Positions 45,866 to 56,207 of a stretch of DNA of 64,000 bases are shown here, piece by piece. The stretch spans positions 1 through 64,000 of the forward strand of contig NZ_POIZ01000032.1 of assembly GCF_002960425.1 (NCBI RefSeq). The letters run 5' to 3'. Position 1 is the first letter of the stretch, and each line of letters begins with the position of its first letter. The DNA comes from Streptococcus suis. GTDB lineage: Bacteria > Bacillota > Bacilli > Lactobacillales > Streptococcaceae. The notes below the pieces were generated by a model. The model did not search any database. It was not told the origin of the DNA and saw only the letters and a list, made by a program, of their open reading frames with translations. The translations under genes and the position numbers were made by a program.

Positions 45866-48214
45866 TTAGTTTGTTTTGCGACGACGAACGGTCACTGCAA
45901 GACCAGCAAGACCAAGCCCAATCAAGCTAAGAGCCAGACTTGATTGATCACCGGTATTTGGCAGGCTCGCTGCTGAGCTAGTAGCTGTTTTTTCCTTAGC
46001 AGCTGGGGTCGGAGTTGCCAAGACAGGTTTGACAACTGGTGTGGAATCCGATGCAGAATTTACAACCGCTATCTCTACAGTCTGTCCCAATCCTGGCTGG
46101 GGTTGCTCCAAGATAGCAGTTGTATCCTGGCTTTGATTAGTAGAAGGAATAACCAGCTGAGGCACCTCCACCTGGTTAACCGAGGTAGCTACATCCGCTC
46201 CTTGTTGACCTGTTTGGGCTGCATTTGGTAAATCTTTAATTGTAACAGAAATCGGATTTTCTGAAATAAATGGCCAATCTGATACGAGCACTTTCCCAGG
46301 ATAGGATAAGGAATCATTAGGGTTTGTTGAATGATACACTTCAACAAAATCCAAATATTTATCTTTATCTGTATCCAAGGTTGAGTCCACAGAAACCAAA
46401 CGTGAATTTGGATTTACCTCTTCATAAACCGATAAATTAGTAACCTTCAAATAATCTGCAAATACGCTATCCATTGAAGGCCCCTCTTCACGGGCACCAC
46501 CAAGCATAGTATAGCCATCACCGCCTGCTGCCAAGAAGTCATTAGTAGCTAAATAATAAGTTTTCGTTGAATCCAAGTCTTCATATAGACCTGTTTCAGG
46601 ATTGAAAATTCCAATTAAGAGAACACGCTTTTCAGCTGGCAAACTAGTATCATAAAATACTTTAGCACCAGAAATGTGTAGGAAGCCACCACTTGCCTCC
46701 AAAAGCGGACGTCCATTTTCATCCAATACTGGAGCGCCTGTTTCCTTATCTGCTTGCAAGGTGGCAGATAAAGACTTGGCAAACATATCAGCAATCTGCT
46801 GACCAGTCACAGTGATTTGAGAAACAATATTACCAAATGGCAAGACAGCAATAATGTCGCCTTTTGTAACAGGCTGGTCTTTAGCGATAGTGGCGCGAAG
46901 ACCTCCTCCATTGGTCACAGCAAGGCTTGTTTTGTTTGAGAAACCTGTTTGACCATAGGCATAAATCGCATCTGTCACCGCATTACCCAAGTTGGTTTCG
47001 CGAACACGTACATTTGAACGTTCACCATTCAATTCAACTGGATTGTTGGCAATAACAACTTGAGCATTTTCAGCTTCGTACTTGGCTTTGATTTCAGCAA
47101 CAAGTGCTTCGATTTTGGCATTTGGAGTAACAGTTTTGGCATCCGCAGCAGAAATAAGGCCTGCTTCAGCTAGCAACTGGTTAGATTTCAAGGTGACCTT
47201 ACCAATGTTGTTCAAGTATGAACCGGTTTGGTTGTAGGTAACGTTGTTGCCATAGGTTGTTGACTCAACTGTATGAGAATGCCCGTCAATCACAATGACA
47301 CGTTTACCAGCCAATTTGCTGTTTTCAGAAAGAGCCTGTGCCAAGGTAGACCCTCTCCATTCGACAGGAGTTGTTGTATCAACACCCAAGTGAGCAAGGA
47401 TGATGTAGTTGTTGTACACACGGTTGTCAGCCAAGGCACGCGCTTCTACCTCGTCAACAACTTTATTGACTTCAGTGATTGGGTCAGCAAAAGTAACGCC
47501 TTCAACGTTTTTAGGGTGGGTTTTGGTGGCTGTTTCAGGCGTTGTAACACCGATAACAACGAACTCATCACCAACCACAGTTGGAGTTTTATCTACGATT
47601 GTTGATGCCTCAAAGACACGAGCACCGTCAACATAAGTATTGGCACTCAAAAGAGGAAAATTCAAGGTTTCTTTATACTTAATCGCCTGGTCCATGCCAA
47701 AGTCAAATTCATGGTTACCAACTGCCATGGCATCATAACCAACTTGGTTCATGATATTGGCACGATCTTCACCCTTAGTAGAGTTTGAAATTGGCAACCC
47801 TTGGAAGGCATCACCAGCATCTACAACGATGGTATTTTCAACCTTTGCACGCTCTTCTTCAATAATAGCGGCAGCCTTGGCATCACCGATAACGCCAGAA
47901 CGTGTATCTTCAAGAATACGACCATGCACATCATTGGTGTGGATGATGACTGCTTCAACTGTTTCAACTGGCTCAGTTACTGCAGTTGTTTCAGCAGTTG
48001 CAGTGTCTGTTGCTGTTTCTACAGCCCCTGTAGCAGGTGTGCTAGCCTGTTCTGCAGTCGCTTGAGTACTTGGAGCTACTTCTTGACTGGTAGCTGCGGT
48101 ACCTGCCGTCGTGCTTGATGGTGTCGTTTCAGCAGCCTGTACCTGTTGTGCCAATACGAATGGAGACAACAAGAGAGTAGACAACACTGGTAATAAGAAA
48201 TCTTTCTTTTTCAT
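45866..48214 (-). CDS. LPxTG-anchored 5'-nucleotidase (adenosine-producing ecto-enzyme)
   Basis: A cell-wall-anchored ecto-nucleotidase that hydrolyses extracellular AMP/ADP/ATP or dAMP. A signal peptide ends near AQQVQA; a Thr/Ala/Glu-rich spacer follows to about residue 90. The metallophosphatase domain has IIHTNDVHGRI, GDAFQGLP, GNHEFDFG and GHSHT. The 5'-nucleotidase C-terminal domain has NGGGLRATI and FLAAGGDGYTML. At the C-terminus are LPNTGDQ, a membrane helix and RRRKTN. Streptococcal and staphylococcal homologues (AdsA, S5nA, NudP) generate adenosine or deoxyadenosine that suppress host phagocytes. ATG 48214 with AAAGG upstream. Confidence 0.9.
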   Translation of the reverse strand: MKKKDFLLPVLSTLLLSPFVLAQQVQAAETTPSSTTAGTAATSQEVAPSTQATAEQASTPATGAVETATDTATAETTAVTEPVETVEAVIIHTNDVHGRILEDTRSGVIGDAKAAAIIEEERAKVENTIVVDAGDAFQGLPISNSTKGEDRANIMNQVGYDAMAVGNHEFDFGMDQAIKYKETLNFPLLSANTYVDGARVFEASTIVDKTPTVVGDEFVVIGVTTPETATKTHPKNVEGVTFADPITEVNKVVDEVEARALADNRVYNNYIILAHLGVDTTTPVEWRGSTLAQALSENSKLAGKRVIVIDGHSHTVESTTYGNNVTYNQTGSYLNNIGKVTLKSNQLLAEAGLISAADAKTVTPNAKIEALVAEIKAKYEAENAQVVIANNPVELNGERSNVRVRETNLGNAVTDAIYAYGQTGFSNKTSLAVTNGGGLRATIAKDQPVTKGDIIAVLPFGNIVSQITVTGQQIADMFAKSLSATLQADKETGAPVLDENGRPLLEASGGFLHISGAKVFYDTSLPAEKRVLLIGIFNPETGLYEDLDSTKTYYLATNDFLAAGGDGYTMLGGAREEGPSMDSVFADYLKVTNLSVYEEVNPNSRLVSVDSTLDTDKDKYLDFVEVYHSTNPNDSLSYPGKVLVSDWPFISENPISVTIKDLPNAAQTGQQGADVATSVNQVEVPQLVIPSTNQSQDTTAILEQPQPGLGQTVEIAVVNSASDSTPVVKPVLATPTPAAKEKTATSSAASLPNTGDQSSLALSLIGLGLAGLAVTVRRRKTN

Positions 48215-48248
48215 AAACAAACCTTTCTTGTGCGTAATTCACAAGACT

Positions 48249-48257
48249 ATTATACAC
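48249..48257 (-). promoter_or_regulatory. -10 element of the nucleotidase gene
   Basis: TATAAT on the minus strand (48254-48249), 35 bases before the ATG, with TG nearby upstream. It shows that the nucleotidase has its own promoter after pyrC. Confidence 0.55.
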
Positions 48258-48344
48258 TTTTTTCAAATAAATAAGAATATTGAAATCGTTTTTACAGGAA
48301 AAAGGTTCGATAAAAGCGAATTAGTTCCCTAACCCGCTCACATT

Positions 48345-49613
48345 TTATTGATTAAAAACAATCTGTCCATCTGAGATTGTGTAATAAACCTTCCCTTTCA
48401 AGCTATCTCCGATAAATGGTGAATTAGCTGATTTAGAAGCAAAATCGGCAGTGACCGTACGGTCTGCAGTCGGATCAAAAATGACCAAATCTGCAGGTCC
48501 ATTTTCGGCAAGATAACCAGCATCAAGTCCGTAGAGCTTGGCAGGGTTAATGGTCATCTTCTCCAGCAGTTGCAAGAGGCTTAGGTGCCTATCTTCTACC
48601 AAGTGAGTCAGACCCAGTGAAAGCGATGTTTCTAAACCTGTCATTCCTGACGGTGCTTGAGTGACGTCCTCTACATTTTTCTCATCGGCATGGTGAGGGG
48701 CATGATCCGTCGCTATAACAGAGATTATGCCAGATTTCAATCCGTCAATCACTGCTAAGCGATCACTTTCCAAGCGTAACGGCGGATTCATCTTGGCATC
48801 GGCACCTTTTGTTAGCAGTAAATCTTCTGTCCGTGAAAAATGTTGCGGTGCTACTTCTGCTGAGACATTTGCTCCTAGATCTTGAGCAAATTCAACGACC
48901 TTTACAGATTCAGCCTTGGATAAATGCTGGATATGAACACGCGCACCCGTTTCATAGGCAATCATGACATCACGGGCCACCATGCTGTATTCTGCTACGC
49001 CAGTCGCACCACAGACATGGAAATGTTTTGCTGCCACTTGCTCGTTGAGCCCCAAAATACCATTCAAATCAGGGTCTTCTTCATGCAGACTGATGAGACA
49101 GTCATGTTCCTTGGCTAATTTCATAGCCTGTCTAACCACGCCAGCATTTGTCAAAGGAATACCGTCGTCCGAAAAGGCCACCGCTCCAGCTTCTAGCAAG
49201 GCTGGGAAATCGGTCAGGTTTTGCCCGTCGAATTGATTGGTAATAGTTGCCACGCTGTAAATGTGAATGGCTTCTTTTTGGGCAGATTCCAAGACTTCCT
49301 TCAGGGTTTCGACAGTCGAAATGGTCGGAGCGGTATTGGCCATCATGACCACAGAAGTAAAGCCACCAGCTGCTGCCGAAAGAGCTCCAGTATGGATATC
49401 TTCCTTGTGGGTCTGACCAGGTTCGCGGAAATGCACATGAACATCGACCAAGCCTGGGGCAACCACCAAGCCTGTCGCATCAATGACCTGCTCCACATCT
49501 TCCGTAATTGAGTCAGCAATTTTGACGATTTTTTTCTCATCAATCAAGACATCGCAGACTCTATCTAGTCCAGATTGCGGATCAAGGACACGACCATTTT
49601 TAACTAATAACAT
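48345..49613 (-). CDS. pyrC: Dihydroorotase
   Basis: Zinc enzyme of the third step of de novo pyrimidine synthesis, closing carbamoyl-aspartate to dihydroorotate. Type I form of 422 residues: [16 protein letters not shown] holds the metal-binding HxH, followed by a lysine-containing region, HICHxL-like HIQHLSK, and ATDHAPH with the catalytic Asp. ATG with AAAGGAGAATTTG upstream. It is the last gene of a unit with the glycosyltransferase and ung genes, apart from the pyrK-pyrE cluster. Confidence 0.95.
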   Translation of the reverse strand: MLLVKNGRVLDPQSGLDRVCDVLIDEKKIVKIADSITEDVEQVIDATGLVVAPGLVDVHVHFREPGQTHKEDIHTGALSAAAGGFTSVVMMANTAPTISTVETLKEVLESAQKEAIHIYSVATITNQFDGQNLTDFPALLEAGAVAFSDDGIPLTNAGVVRQAMKLAKEHDCLISLHEEDPDLNGILGLNEQVAAKHFHVCGATGVAEYSMVARDVMIAYETGARVHIQHLSKAESVKVVEFAQDLGANVSAEVAPQHFSRTEDLLLTKGADAKMNPPLRLESDRLAVIDGLKSGIISVIATDHAPHHADEKNVEDVTQAPSGMTGLETSLSLGLTHLVEDRHLSLLQLLEKMTINPAKLYGLDAGYLAENGPADLVIFDPTADRTVTADFASKSANSPFIGDSLKGKVYYTISDGQIVFNQ

Positions 49614-49641
49614 TCAAATTCTCCTTTATCAGACACCTCAA

Positions 49642-50295
49642 CTAACGGAGCCAATCAATTTCCGTGCATCCTTTTGAAGTCAAATAAGCATTTGCTTGTG
49701 AGAAAGGTTTACTTCCAAAAAATCCTCGGTAGGCTGAAAGCGGGCTTGGATGAGCTGATTCGATAACCAGATGGTTTGGATTGGTAATCAAGGCTTTTTT
49801 CTTGCGGGCATAAGCACCCCAAAGAATAAAGACCACAGGCTGCTCCAAGTCATTGACCACCTTGATGATAGCATCGGTAAACGGCTCCCAGATTTGCCCC
49901 GCATGACCATTGGCCTGTCCGGCTGGCACCGTCAAGCAGGCGTTGAGTAGAAGTACCCCTTGCTCTGCCCAGGCTGTCAAATCGTGGTCCTGTTTGACCC
50001 CGATATCATCCGACAATTCCTTTAGGATATTTTGGAGAGATGGCGGAGCGGGCACCGAATTGGGTACAGAGAAGGACAAGCCCTGGGCCTGACCAGGTCC
50101 GTGATAGGGATCTTGCCCCAAAATAACCACCTTGACATTTTCTAATGCCGTTGTCTGAATGGCAGCAAATACCTTCTCCCGAGGTGGATAAACTGTTCCA
50201 CCAGCATAAACATGGTCCAAAAATTGATTGATCTTACCAAAATAATGTTCTGGCAACTGAGCCTTAATCAATTCATGCCAGGCTGAATGTTCCAT
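49642..50295 (-). CDS. ung: Uracil-DNA glycosylase
   Basis: Removes uracil from DNA. Family 1 motifs: [22 protein letters not shown] with the catalytic Asp and [17 protein letters not shown] with the catalytic His. The ATG at 50295 has AGGAG six bases upstream; the TTG two codons earlier is less favoured. This gives 217 residues, the normal size. It lies nine bases after the glycosyltransferase and 28 bases before pyrC on the same strand. Confidence 0.96.
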   Translation of the reverse strand: MEHSAWHELIKAQLPEHYFGKINQFLDHVYAGGTVYPPREKVFAAIQTTALENVKVVILGQDPYHGPGQAQGLSFSVPNSVPAPPSLQNILKELSDDIGVKQDHDLTAWAEQGVLLLNACLTVPAGQANGHAGQIWEPFTDAIIKVVNDLEQPVVFILWGAYARKKKALITNPNHLVIESAHPSPLSAYRGFFGSKPFSQANAYLTSKGCTEIDWLR

Positions 50296-50304
50296 ACACA
50301 ACTC

Positions 50305-51231
50305 CTAGTTTGAACTTTTTTCTTTGACAATATAAACAGGGCGTTTCTTGGTTTCCAAGAAGACTTTTGCCAAATATTTACCTAGAATACCAATGGTCAT
50401 CAACTGCAAGCCACCCAAAAACAGGATGATACAGATAGTTGATGGCCAGCCGATTGTTGGATCACCAAATACCAAAGTTTTAAATACAACGAACACCATC
50501 AAGACCAAAGACAGTAAGAAAGTGAAAAATCCTGTATAGGAGGCAATATTGAGCGGTGTATCAGAAAAATTGATAATCCCTTCAATAGAATAAGATAGCA
50601 ACTTCCAGAATGACCAACTGGTTTCACCAGCCACTCGCTCCACATTTTTGTAGGGCAGGTATTCCGTTTCAAAACCTACCCAGGCAAAAATACCTTTTGA
50701 AAAACGATTGTATTCTGAAACAGACAAAATAGCATCCACCATGTGACGTCGCATGAGACGAAAATCACGGGCACCGTCTACCACCTCGACTTGACTGATT
50801 TTATTCATCAATTTATAGAATAATTTTGCAAAAAAGCTTCGGATTGGAGGTTCACCATCACGGCTGACACGACGGGTTCCAACACAGTCTAAATCTGCAT
50901 TGGCATCCAACATTGCCTTCATTTCTATCAGCATTTCAGGTGGGTCTTGTAAGTCAACGTCCATAACAGTAACCAAGTCGCCTGTAGCGGCCTGCAAACC
51001 AGCATAAAGGGCTGCTTCCTTTCCAAAATTTCTTGAAAATGATAGGTAGCGAACGGCTTGGTCTTGACCAGCCAACTGACGCAGGACCTTTAAGGTTCCA
51101 TCCTTGGAGCCATCATTAACAAAAATATATTCAAATGGTTCCCCCATTTTCTTACGGACTTTTTCCATCGCCTCGTAAAAATAGGGAATTGCCTCTTCTT
51201 CATTATAACAAGGCACGATAACTGAAATCAT
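50305..51231 (-). CDS. GtrB/DPM1-like family 2 glycosyltransferase
   Basis: Likely transfers glucose or another hexose from a UDP-sugar to undecaprenyl phosphate, giving a donor for decorating wall or surface glycans outside the membrane. The 308-residue protein begins MISVIVPCYNEEEAIPYF and has FVNDGSKDGT, DVDLQDPPE, then two C-terminal membrane helices (about 228-250 and 262-285), the GtrB/YkcC layout. Start at ATG 51231 has GGAG eight bases upstream; ATG 51237 is the alternative. A TATAAT promoter lies about 50 bases upstream. First gene of the unit with ung and pyrC. Confidence 0.85.
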   Translation of the reverse strand: MISVIVPCYNEEEAIPYFYEAMEKVRKKMGEPFEYIFVNDGSKDGTLKVLRQLAGQDQAVRYLSFSRNFGKEAALYAGLQAATGDLVTVMDVDLQDPPEMLIEMKAMLDANADLDCVGTRRVSRDGEPPIRSFFAKLFYKLMNKISQVEVVDGARDFRLMRRHMVDAILSVSEYNRFSKGIFAWVGFETEYLPYKNVERVAGETSWSFWKLLSYSIEGIINFSDTPLNIASYTGFFTFLLSLVLMVFVVFKTLVFGDPTIGWPSTICIILFLGGLQLMTIGILGKYLAKVFLETKKRPVYIVKEKSSN

Positions 51232-51283
51232 ATTCATTCTCCTCATACAGTCAATTATTGTAAGCTACAAACTTATGAACACC

Positions 51284-51292
51284 ATTATACCA
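51284..51292 (-). promoter_or_regulatory. Extended -10 promoter of the glycosyltransferase-ung-pyrC unit
   Basis: TGGTATAAT on the minus strand, about 50 bases before the start codon. A good -35 is not evident. Confidence 0.55.
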
Positions 51293-51337
51293 TTTTACAG
51301 GATAAGTTCCCAGAAATCGTGCACTGAACATTATTTC

Positions 51338-51970
51338 CTAGTCTTCCTGCCAGGTTTCTTGGTTTTGACGGAATTTTTTCAGCAAGGTCAAGCCATCAGC
51401 ATTTATATAGCCTTGAACTTTGGCTACTTTGATGAGTTCGGAATAATTGCTGAGCGTTACCAATTTGACACCAGCATTATCAAAATTACGTTCTGCTTTT
51501 GGTAATTCGTAAGTGAAAATAGCCACCACACCGATCACATCTGCGCCTTCACGCTCAGCAGCTGCAACCGCATCCAAGACCGAACCACCTGTAGAAATCA
51601 AGTCTTCAATGACCACCATTTTTTGTCCTTTGACAATGCGGCCTTCCAACTGATTGCCAACACCATGTTCTTTTGGTTTGCTACGGATATAGGCAAATGG
51701 CAAGTTCATTCGGTCTGCAATGATGGCACCGTGAGGAATACCCGCAGTCGCAGTCCCTGCAATGACTTCTACTTCTGGAAATTCTTCTTCAATACGCTGA
51801 ACAAAGCCGTCTTCAATCAGGTTCCGAGTTTCTGGATATGACAAGGTAATTCGGTTGTCTGTATAAATAGGTGATTTGATGCCTGATGCCCATGTAAATG
51901 GCTTTTCTGGACGCAGATGAACTGCCTTAATATCCAATAAGTGTGATGCGATTTCTGTTGCTAATGTCAT
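51338..51970 (-). CDS. pyrE: Orotate phosphoribosyltransferase
   Basis: Joins orotate and PRPP to form OMP, the fifth step of pyrimidine synthesis. PRTase type I: the PRPP-binding loop [17 protein letters not shown] near residues 118-134, the N-terminal hood and [16 protein letters not shown]. Length of 210 residues is normal. AAGGAGG precedes the ATG. It lies last in the pyrK-pyrD-pyrF cluster, after a small pyrophosphatase-like gene, with about 90 bases of spacer containing no clear terminator or PyrR site. Confidence 0.95.
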   Translation of the reverse strand: MTLATEIASHLLDIKAVHLRPEKPFTWASGIKSPIYTDNRITLSYPETRNLIEDGFVQRIEEEFPEVEVIAGTATAGIPHGAIIADRMNLPFAYIRSKPKEHGVGNQLEGRIVKGQKMVVIEDLISTGGSVLDAVAAAEREGADVIGVVAIFTYELPKAERNFDNAGVKLVTLSNYSELIKVAKVQGYINADGLTLLKKFRQNQETWQED

Positions 51971-52063
51971 AATAGACCTCCTTTTAAATGCGTGCCTTCT
52001 CTACATGACCATCCCGCCGGATAGCCAAGCTATTCCTAAAGTGTTGTTTTAATGTTCAAATTT

Positions 52064-52390
52064 CTAGTCCACCATTTCAATCCATGAATCAAAATACTGT
52101 TCAATAAAATTGGTTTTCTCTTTTATTTCTGTCACGTTCAGTTTTTCATCCAGACCTGTCAGTACCCATTTATCCTCGACATCGTCTCTTCGATGGACAA
52201 TTGCGACCAATTTTCCCTCGAAAGATGTCAAAGGTTGCTGAACATCTTTGGAAATGATGTAAACATCCTGTTCTTCATCATCTCCAGCCAATAGATTTGG
52301 AACATAGCCGTAATTGATGGGGTACTGGTTGCCAAATTTATCAATAAACCCTATAGGTCTATCAATTAGAACCTGATAAACCTTATTCAC
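52064..52390 (-). CDS. Inorganic pyrophosphatase-like small protein
   Basis: A 108-residue protein beginning [17 protein letters not shown] (GTG start at 52390) with [24 protein letters not shown]. The YPxNYGYVP pattern and following acidic cluster (DDEEQD) match the core of family I soluble pyrophosphatases, which normally have about 170-180 residues. Some metal-binding residues further on are not evident, so activity is uncertain. AAGGAGG lies before the GTG and the gene overlaps the pyrF stop by eight bases, so translation is coupled. PPi released by PyrE would be a logical substrate, but this is only context. Confidence 0.7.
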   Translation of the reverse strand: MNKVYQVLIDRPIGFIDKFGNQYPINYGYVPNLLAGDDEEQDVYIISKDVQQPLTSFEGKLVAIVHRRDDVEDKWVLTGLDEKLNVTEIKEKTNFIEQYFDSWIEMVD

Positions 52391-53078
52391 AATTCCATTC
52401 CTCCTTAATAGCCAGATAGGCCTGGTAAGGATTTTCTGCTCTAGTAATTGGACGACCGACCACGATATAGTCACTACCGATAAGGGCTGCCTCAGCTGGT
52501 GTCATCACCCGTTTTTGATCGCCGACCTCGCCACCTGCTGGACGAATTCCTGGTGTCAGACAAACAAAGTCAGAACTGGTCGTACCTTTAATGAGTGAGA
52601 CTTCATGGGCAGAGCAGACGACACCATCCAGACCTGCTTGGGCAGCCTTTTGGGCATAGTGGACAACCGCATCCTGCAAGCTAGTCTGGATATTTTGGTC
52701 ACTGCGCATTTCCTCTTCGGAAGTTGACGTCAACTGTGTAACAGCAATCAAGATAGCATCCGACCCCAATCCTCTGCGAGCAGCCTGCATCATTTCCACT
52801 CCGCCTGCTGCGTGGACGTTGGTCATATCCACACCCAGCTTGGCCAAGACCCTCATAGCAGACTCAACGGTATTTGGAATGTCGTGCAATTTTAAATCTA
52901 GGAAAATGCTGTGTCCGCAATCTTTCAGATAAGAAATAATGCTTGGACCTTCCGCATAGTAGAGTTCCATTCCTACCTTCAAATAGAGCTTTTCCTGAGC
53001 TGGAAACTCGTATAGGAAAGCTTCAACTTCTTCTCTTCCTGCAAAATCTAAGGCAATAATTGGACGATTCTCTTTCAT
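52383..53078 (-). CDS. pyrF: Orotidine 5'-phosphate decarboxylase
   Basis: Converts OMP to UMP, the last step of de novo UMP synthesis. The catalytic [16 protein letters not shown] (Lys-x-x-Asp) is near residues 60-75, with [19 protein letters not shown] and VGRPITRA for phosphate binding. ATG at 53078 has AAAGGAAG upstream; the TTG/TGC extension to 53102 is rejected. The protein has 231 residues, the usual length. A PyrR attenuator precedes it. Confidence 0.95.
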   Translation of the reverse strand: MKENRPIIALDFAGREEVEAFLYEFPAQEKLYLKVGMELYYAEGPSIISYLKDCGHSIFLDLKLHDIPNTVESAMRVLAKLGVDMTNVHAAGGVEMMQAARRGLGSDAILIAVTQLTSTSEEEMRSDQNIQTSLQDAVVHYAQKAAQAGLDGVVCSAHEVSLIKGTTSSDFVCLTPGIRPAGGEVGDQKRVMTPAEAALIGSDYIVVGRPITRAENPYQAYLAIKEEWNCE

Positions 53079-53100
53079 AGCTTCCTTTCCAAATCGACAC

Positions 53101-53210
53101 AAAAACCCTGCCAGATTGGACAGGGAGGTAGACGAAATCAGCCTGACCAGTAAATTGTCAAGCTAGTTTATGCTACCTTTCCAGCCTCTCTGGACTTGGT
53201 TAAAGGACGA
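53101..53210 (-). promoter_or_regulatory. PyrR attenuator upstream of pyrF
   Basis: On the minus strand TTTAACCAAGTCCAGAGAGG (53206 downwards) followed by CTGGAAAGG is the PyrR-binding anti-antiterminator loop (AGUCCAGAGAGGCU type). About 60 bases later CCCTGTCC-aatct-GGCAGGG with TTTTT forms the terminator. With UMP/UTP-bound PyrR, pyrF and the genes after it would be switched off. Confidence 0.9.
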
Positions 53211-53245
53211 TGTTACTTCAATAATACTCTTTTATTTTATTTTTG

Positions 53246-54196
<951 letters not shown>

Positions 54197-54970
54197 CTAC
54201 AAAATCAAGCTACCTGTCGCAAAGACTGGTCCTTCTTTACAGACACGCTTGTTTTCATGCTCCTGGCCCTCTTTAGGTTTGACCACACAGGCGTAGCATG
54301 CTCCCGTGCCACAAGCCATGCGAGCTTCAAGGGAGATGTAGGCGTGAGGATGGTCCTGAAAGCGTTGGTCAACATAGTCCATCATAGCAGGTGCCCCACA
54401 TGAGTAGATAGCCGCAAACTCATCTGTCAGCTCTTCCACCACACGTGCGACCGTGCCTTTCTGCCCATAGGAGCCATCATCCGTTGTGACATGGACTTGG
54501 CCGTAGAGTGCCAATTCTTCTTCCAAAATGACAGCCTCCTTGGTGGCAAAGCCAATGACTGACGTGACCTTGACACCACGTTCCGCAGCCTGTTTTGCAA
54601 CCTCAACTAAAGGAGGAACTCCGATACCTCCACCAATGATGAGAATGTGGTCTCCTTCCTTGAGAAAGCCTACTTCAAACCCTTTCCCAAGCGGTCCCAT
54701 GACATCCAAATAGTGACCATTTGGCATTTTTGAAAAGACTTCTGTCCCCTGACCTTCCACTCGGTAAATAATCCGACAGTGCGATTTAGCTTTATCAATC
54801 TCCGAAATGGAAATCGGTCTTCGCAGGAGCATGGAATCATCAGGAACACGAATATGGATAAACTGACCCATTTTCATATCCTGAACCATCTCACCCTGCA
54901 AAGTCATGGCAAAAATACCTGGAGCAAGCTGGACTTGGTCAACAAGCAACATCTGTTCTTTTAAAATCAT
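54197..54970 (-). CDS. pyrK: Dihydroorotate dehydrogenase electron transfer subunit PyrK
   Basis: FAD and [2Fe-2S] subunit that passes electrons from PyrD to NAD+. FAD domain motif RRPISIS, NAD-binding GGGIGVPPLVEVAK, and the cluster ligands CGTGACYACVV...KRVC at the C-terminus (four cysteines). The ATG at 54970 follows AGGAGAAAAG; the upstream extension of about 37 codons would lie within the attenuator terminator and is rejected. 257 residues, normal. First gene of pyrK-pyrD after a PyrR attenuator. Confidence 0.95.
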   Translation of the reverse strand: MILKEQMLLVDQVQLAPGIFAMTLQGEMVQDMKMGQFIHIRVPDDSMLLRRPISISEIDKAKSHCRIIYRVEGQGTEVFSKMPNGHYLDVMGPLGKGFEVGFLKEGDHILIIGGGIGVPPLVEVAKQAAERGVKVTSVIGFATKEAVILEEELALYGQVHVTTDDGSYGQKGTVARVVEELTDEFAAIYSCGAPAMMDYVDQRFQDHPHAYISLEARMACGTGACYACVVKPKEGQEHENKRVCKEGPVFATGSLIL

Positions 54971-55017
54971 CTTTTCTCCTATTCTATGAAACACAGAAAA
55001 CAAGAAAGTCGATATAG

Positions 55018-55117
55018 AGAAAAAACCTTGCTGGCTAGCAAGGTTACACGAAAAGAAGGCAGTATCTGCCCTATTTATCACGTTCCCTTCTTCGCCTCTC
55101 TGGACTCAGTTAAAGGA
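55018..55117 (-). promoter_or_regulatory. PyrR attenuator upstream of pyrK-pyrD
   Basis: On the minus strand TTTAACTGAGTCCAGAGAGG (from about 55112) then CGAAGAAGGG is a PyrR-binding loop. AACCTTGCT-agcc-AGCAAGGTT with TTTTTT (55045-55018) is the terminator just before pyrK. Same logic as the copy before pyrF. Confidence 0.9.
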
Positions 55118-55162
55118 TATATTTTCAGCATTATACATTTTTTAGAATAATTTGTCAAATCA

Positions 55163-55171
55163 TGATACAAT
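55163..55171 (+). promoter_or_regulatory. Extended -10 promoter of the LysR gene, predicts a leaderless mRNA
   Basis: TGATACAAT ends at 55171, six bases before the ATG at 55178. No ribosome-binding site is present between. Confidence 0.55.
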
Positions 55172-55177
55172 AGAAAT

Positions 55178-56089
55178 ATGAGAATTCAACAATTATACTA
55201 TATTATCAAAATCGCAGAAACTGGTAGCATGAACGAAGCTGCCAAGCAACTCTTCATCACCCAACCCAGCCTTTCCAACGCTGTACGTGACTTGGAAAAA
55301 GAGATGGATATCAAGATTTTTCTACGCAATTCCAAAGGAATTACTTTGACAAAAGATGGTATGGAATTTCTTTCTTATGCTCGTCAGATTGTAGAACAAA
55401 CTGAACTGTTGGAAGATCGCTATAAAAACCCGAATGCCAAGCGACAGCTGTTTAGTGTATCATCACAACACTATGCCTTTGTGGTCAACGCCTTCGTATC
55501 CCTTTTGAAAGAAACAGACCTAGAAGATTACGAACTATTTTTACGGGAAACACGGACATGGGAAATCATCGATGACGTAAAAAATTTCCGTTCAGAAATC
55601 GGTGTCCTCTTCCTCAACCATTTCAACCGTGATGTTTTGCTAAAACTCTTGGACGATAATCGTCTATCTTATACCCATCTATTTACTGCCAAACCACACG
55701 TATTCGTCAGCAAGACCAATCCACTTGCCAAAAAAGACTCCATTACTCTTGATGATTTAGTAGAATTTCCTTATCTTAGCTATGAGCAAGGTATCCACAA
55801 CTCCTTCTACTTTGCTGAGGAAATTTTAGCTCAGGAGCACCATAAGAAATCCATTGTCGTATCCGACCGTGCCACCCTCTTCAATCTCTTGATTGGTCTG
55901 GATGGCTATACTATTGCTACAGGTATTCTGAATTCCAATCTCAATGGTGATAACATCGTATCTATTCCCCTAGAATTTGATGACGAGATTGAATTGGTCT
56001 ATATCCAACACGAAAAATCCATGCTCTCAGATATGGGAGAAAAATTTATCAATTACTTATTAGAAGAAGTTAAATTTGGTAAAAAATAA
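55178..56089 (+). CDS. LysR family transcriptional regulator
   Basis: A 303-residue regulator. The winged helix-turn-helix covers residues 1-60 (IQQLYYIIKIAETGSMNEAAKQLFITQPSLS, shown as IAETGSMNEAAKQLF and ITQPSLSNAVRDLE). The effector domain of LysR type follows. It resembles the streptococcal CpsY/MtaR/CmbR group that controls methionine and cysteine genes, so it is a candidate regulator of metY, but I cannot separate members of this group by eye. It has no Shine-Dalgarno sequence and appears leaderless. It is divergent from pyrK and followed by a hairpin region before glgC. Confidence 0.88.
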   Translation: MRIQQLYYIIKIAETGSMNEAAKQLFITQPSLSNAVRDLEKEMDIKIFLRNSKGITLTKDGMEFLSYARQIVEQTELLEDRYKNPNAKRQLFSVSSQHYAFVVNAFVSLLKETDLEDYELFLRETRTWEIIDDVKNFRSEIGVLFLNHFNRDVLLKLLDDNRLSYTHLFTAKPHVFVSKTNPLAKKDSITLDDLVEFPYLSYEQGIHNSFYFAEEILAQEHHKKSIVVSDRATLFNLLIGLDGYTIATGILNSNLNGDNIVSIPLEFDDEIELVYIQHEKSMLSDMGEKFINYLLEEVKFGKK

Positions 56090-56102
56090 ATCTATTCTTA
56101 TA

Positions 56103-56131
56103 TAGACATACACAAAACGATATGTTATACT
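56103..56131 (+). promoter_or_regulatory. Promoter of a short hairpin transcript
   Basis: TAGACA (56103-56108) and TATACT (56126-56131, extended by TGT) are 17 bases apart. Transcription would start near 56138, exactly at the base of the following stem. Confidence 0.6.
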
Positions 56132-56137
56132 ATATTT

Positions 56138-56207
56138 ATGAAAGCACTTGAAAGAAAAAATGAAATAATTCTATTTTCTTTAAGGAAACGCTTTCATTTT
56201 TTTTATT
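56138..56207 (+). ncRNA. Candidate small hairpin RNA or leader terminator upstream of glgC
   Basis: ATGAAAGC (56138-56145) pairs with GCTTTCAT (56190-56197), and CTT-AAAGAAAA (56147-56158) pairs with TTTTCTTT-AAG (56174-56184). A run of seven T follows. With the promoter just upstream this would make a discrete RNA of about 65-70 bases. It may alternatively be the LysR terminator, or an attenuator within a glgC leader. The 3' arm also carries the cre site. Confidence 0.5.

Noticed and set aside
51971-52063. Third PyrR attenuator before pyrE
   Set aside because: The AGTCCAGAGAGG motif and a terminator hairpin are both absent from this spacer.
54971-55081. 37-codon extension of pyrK
   Set aside because: It would be encoded in the attenuator terminator and has no similarity to PyrK.
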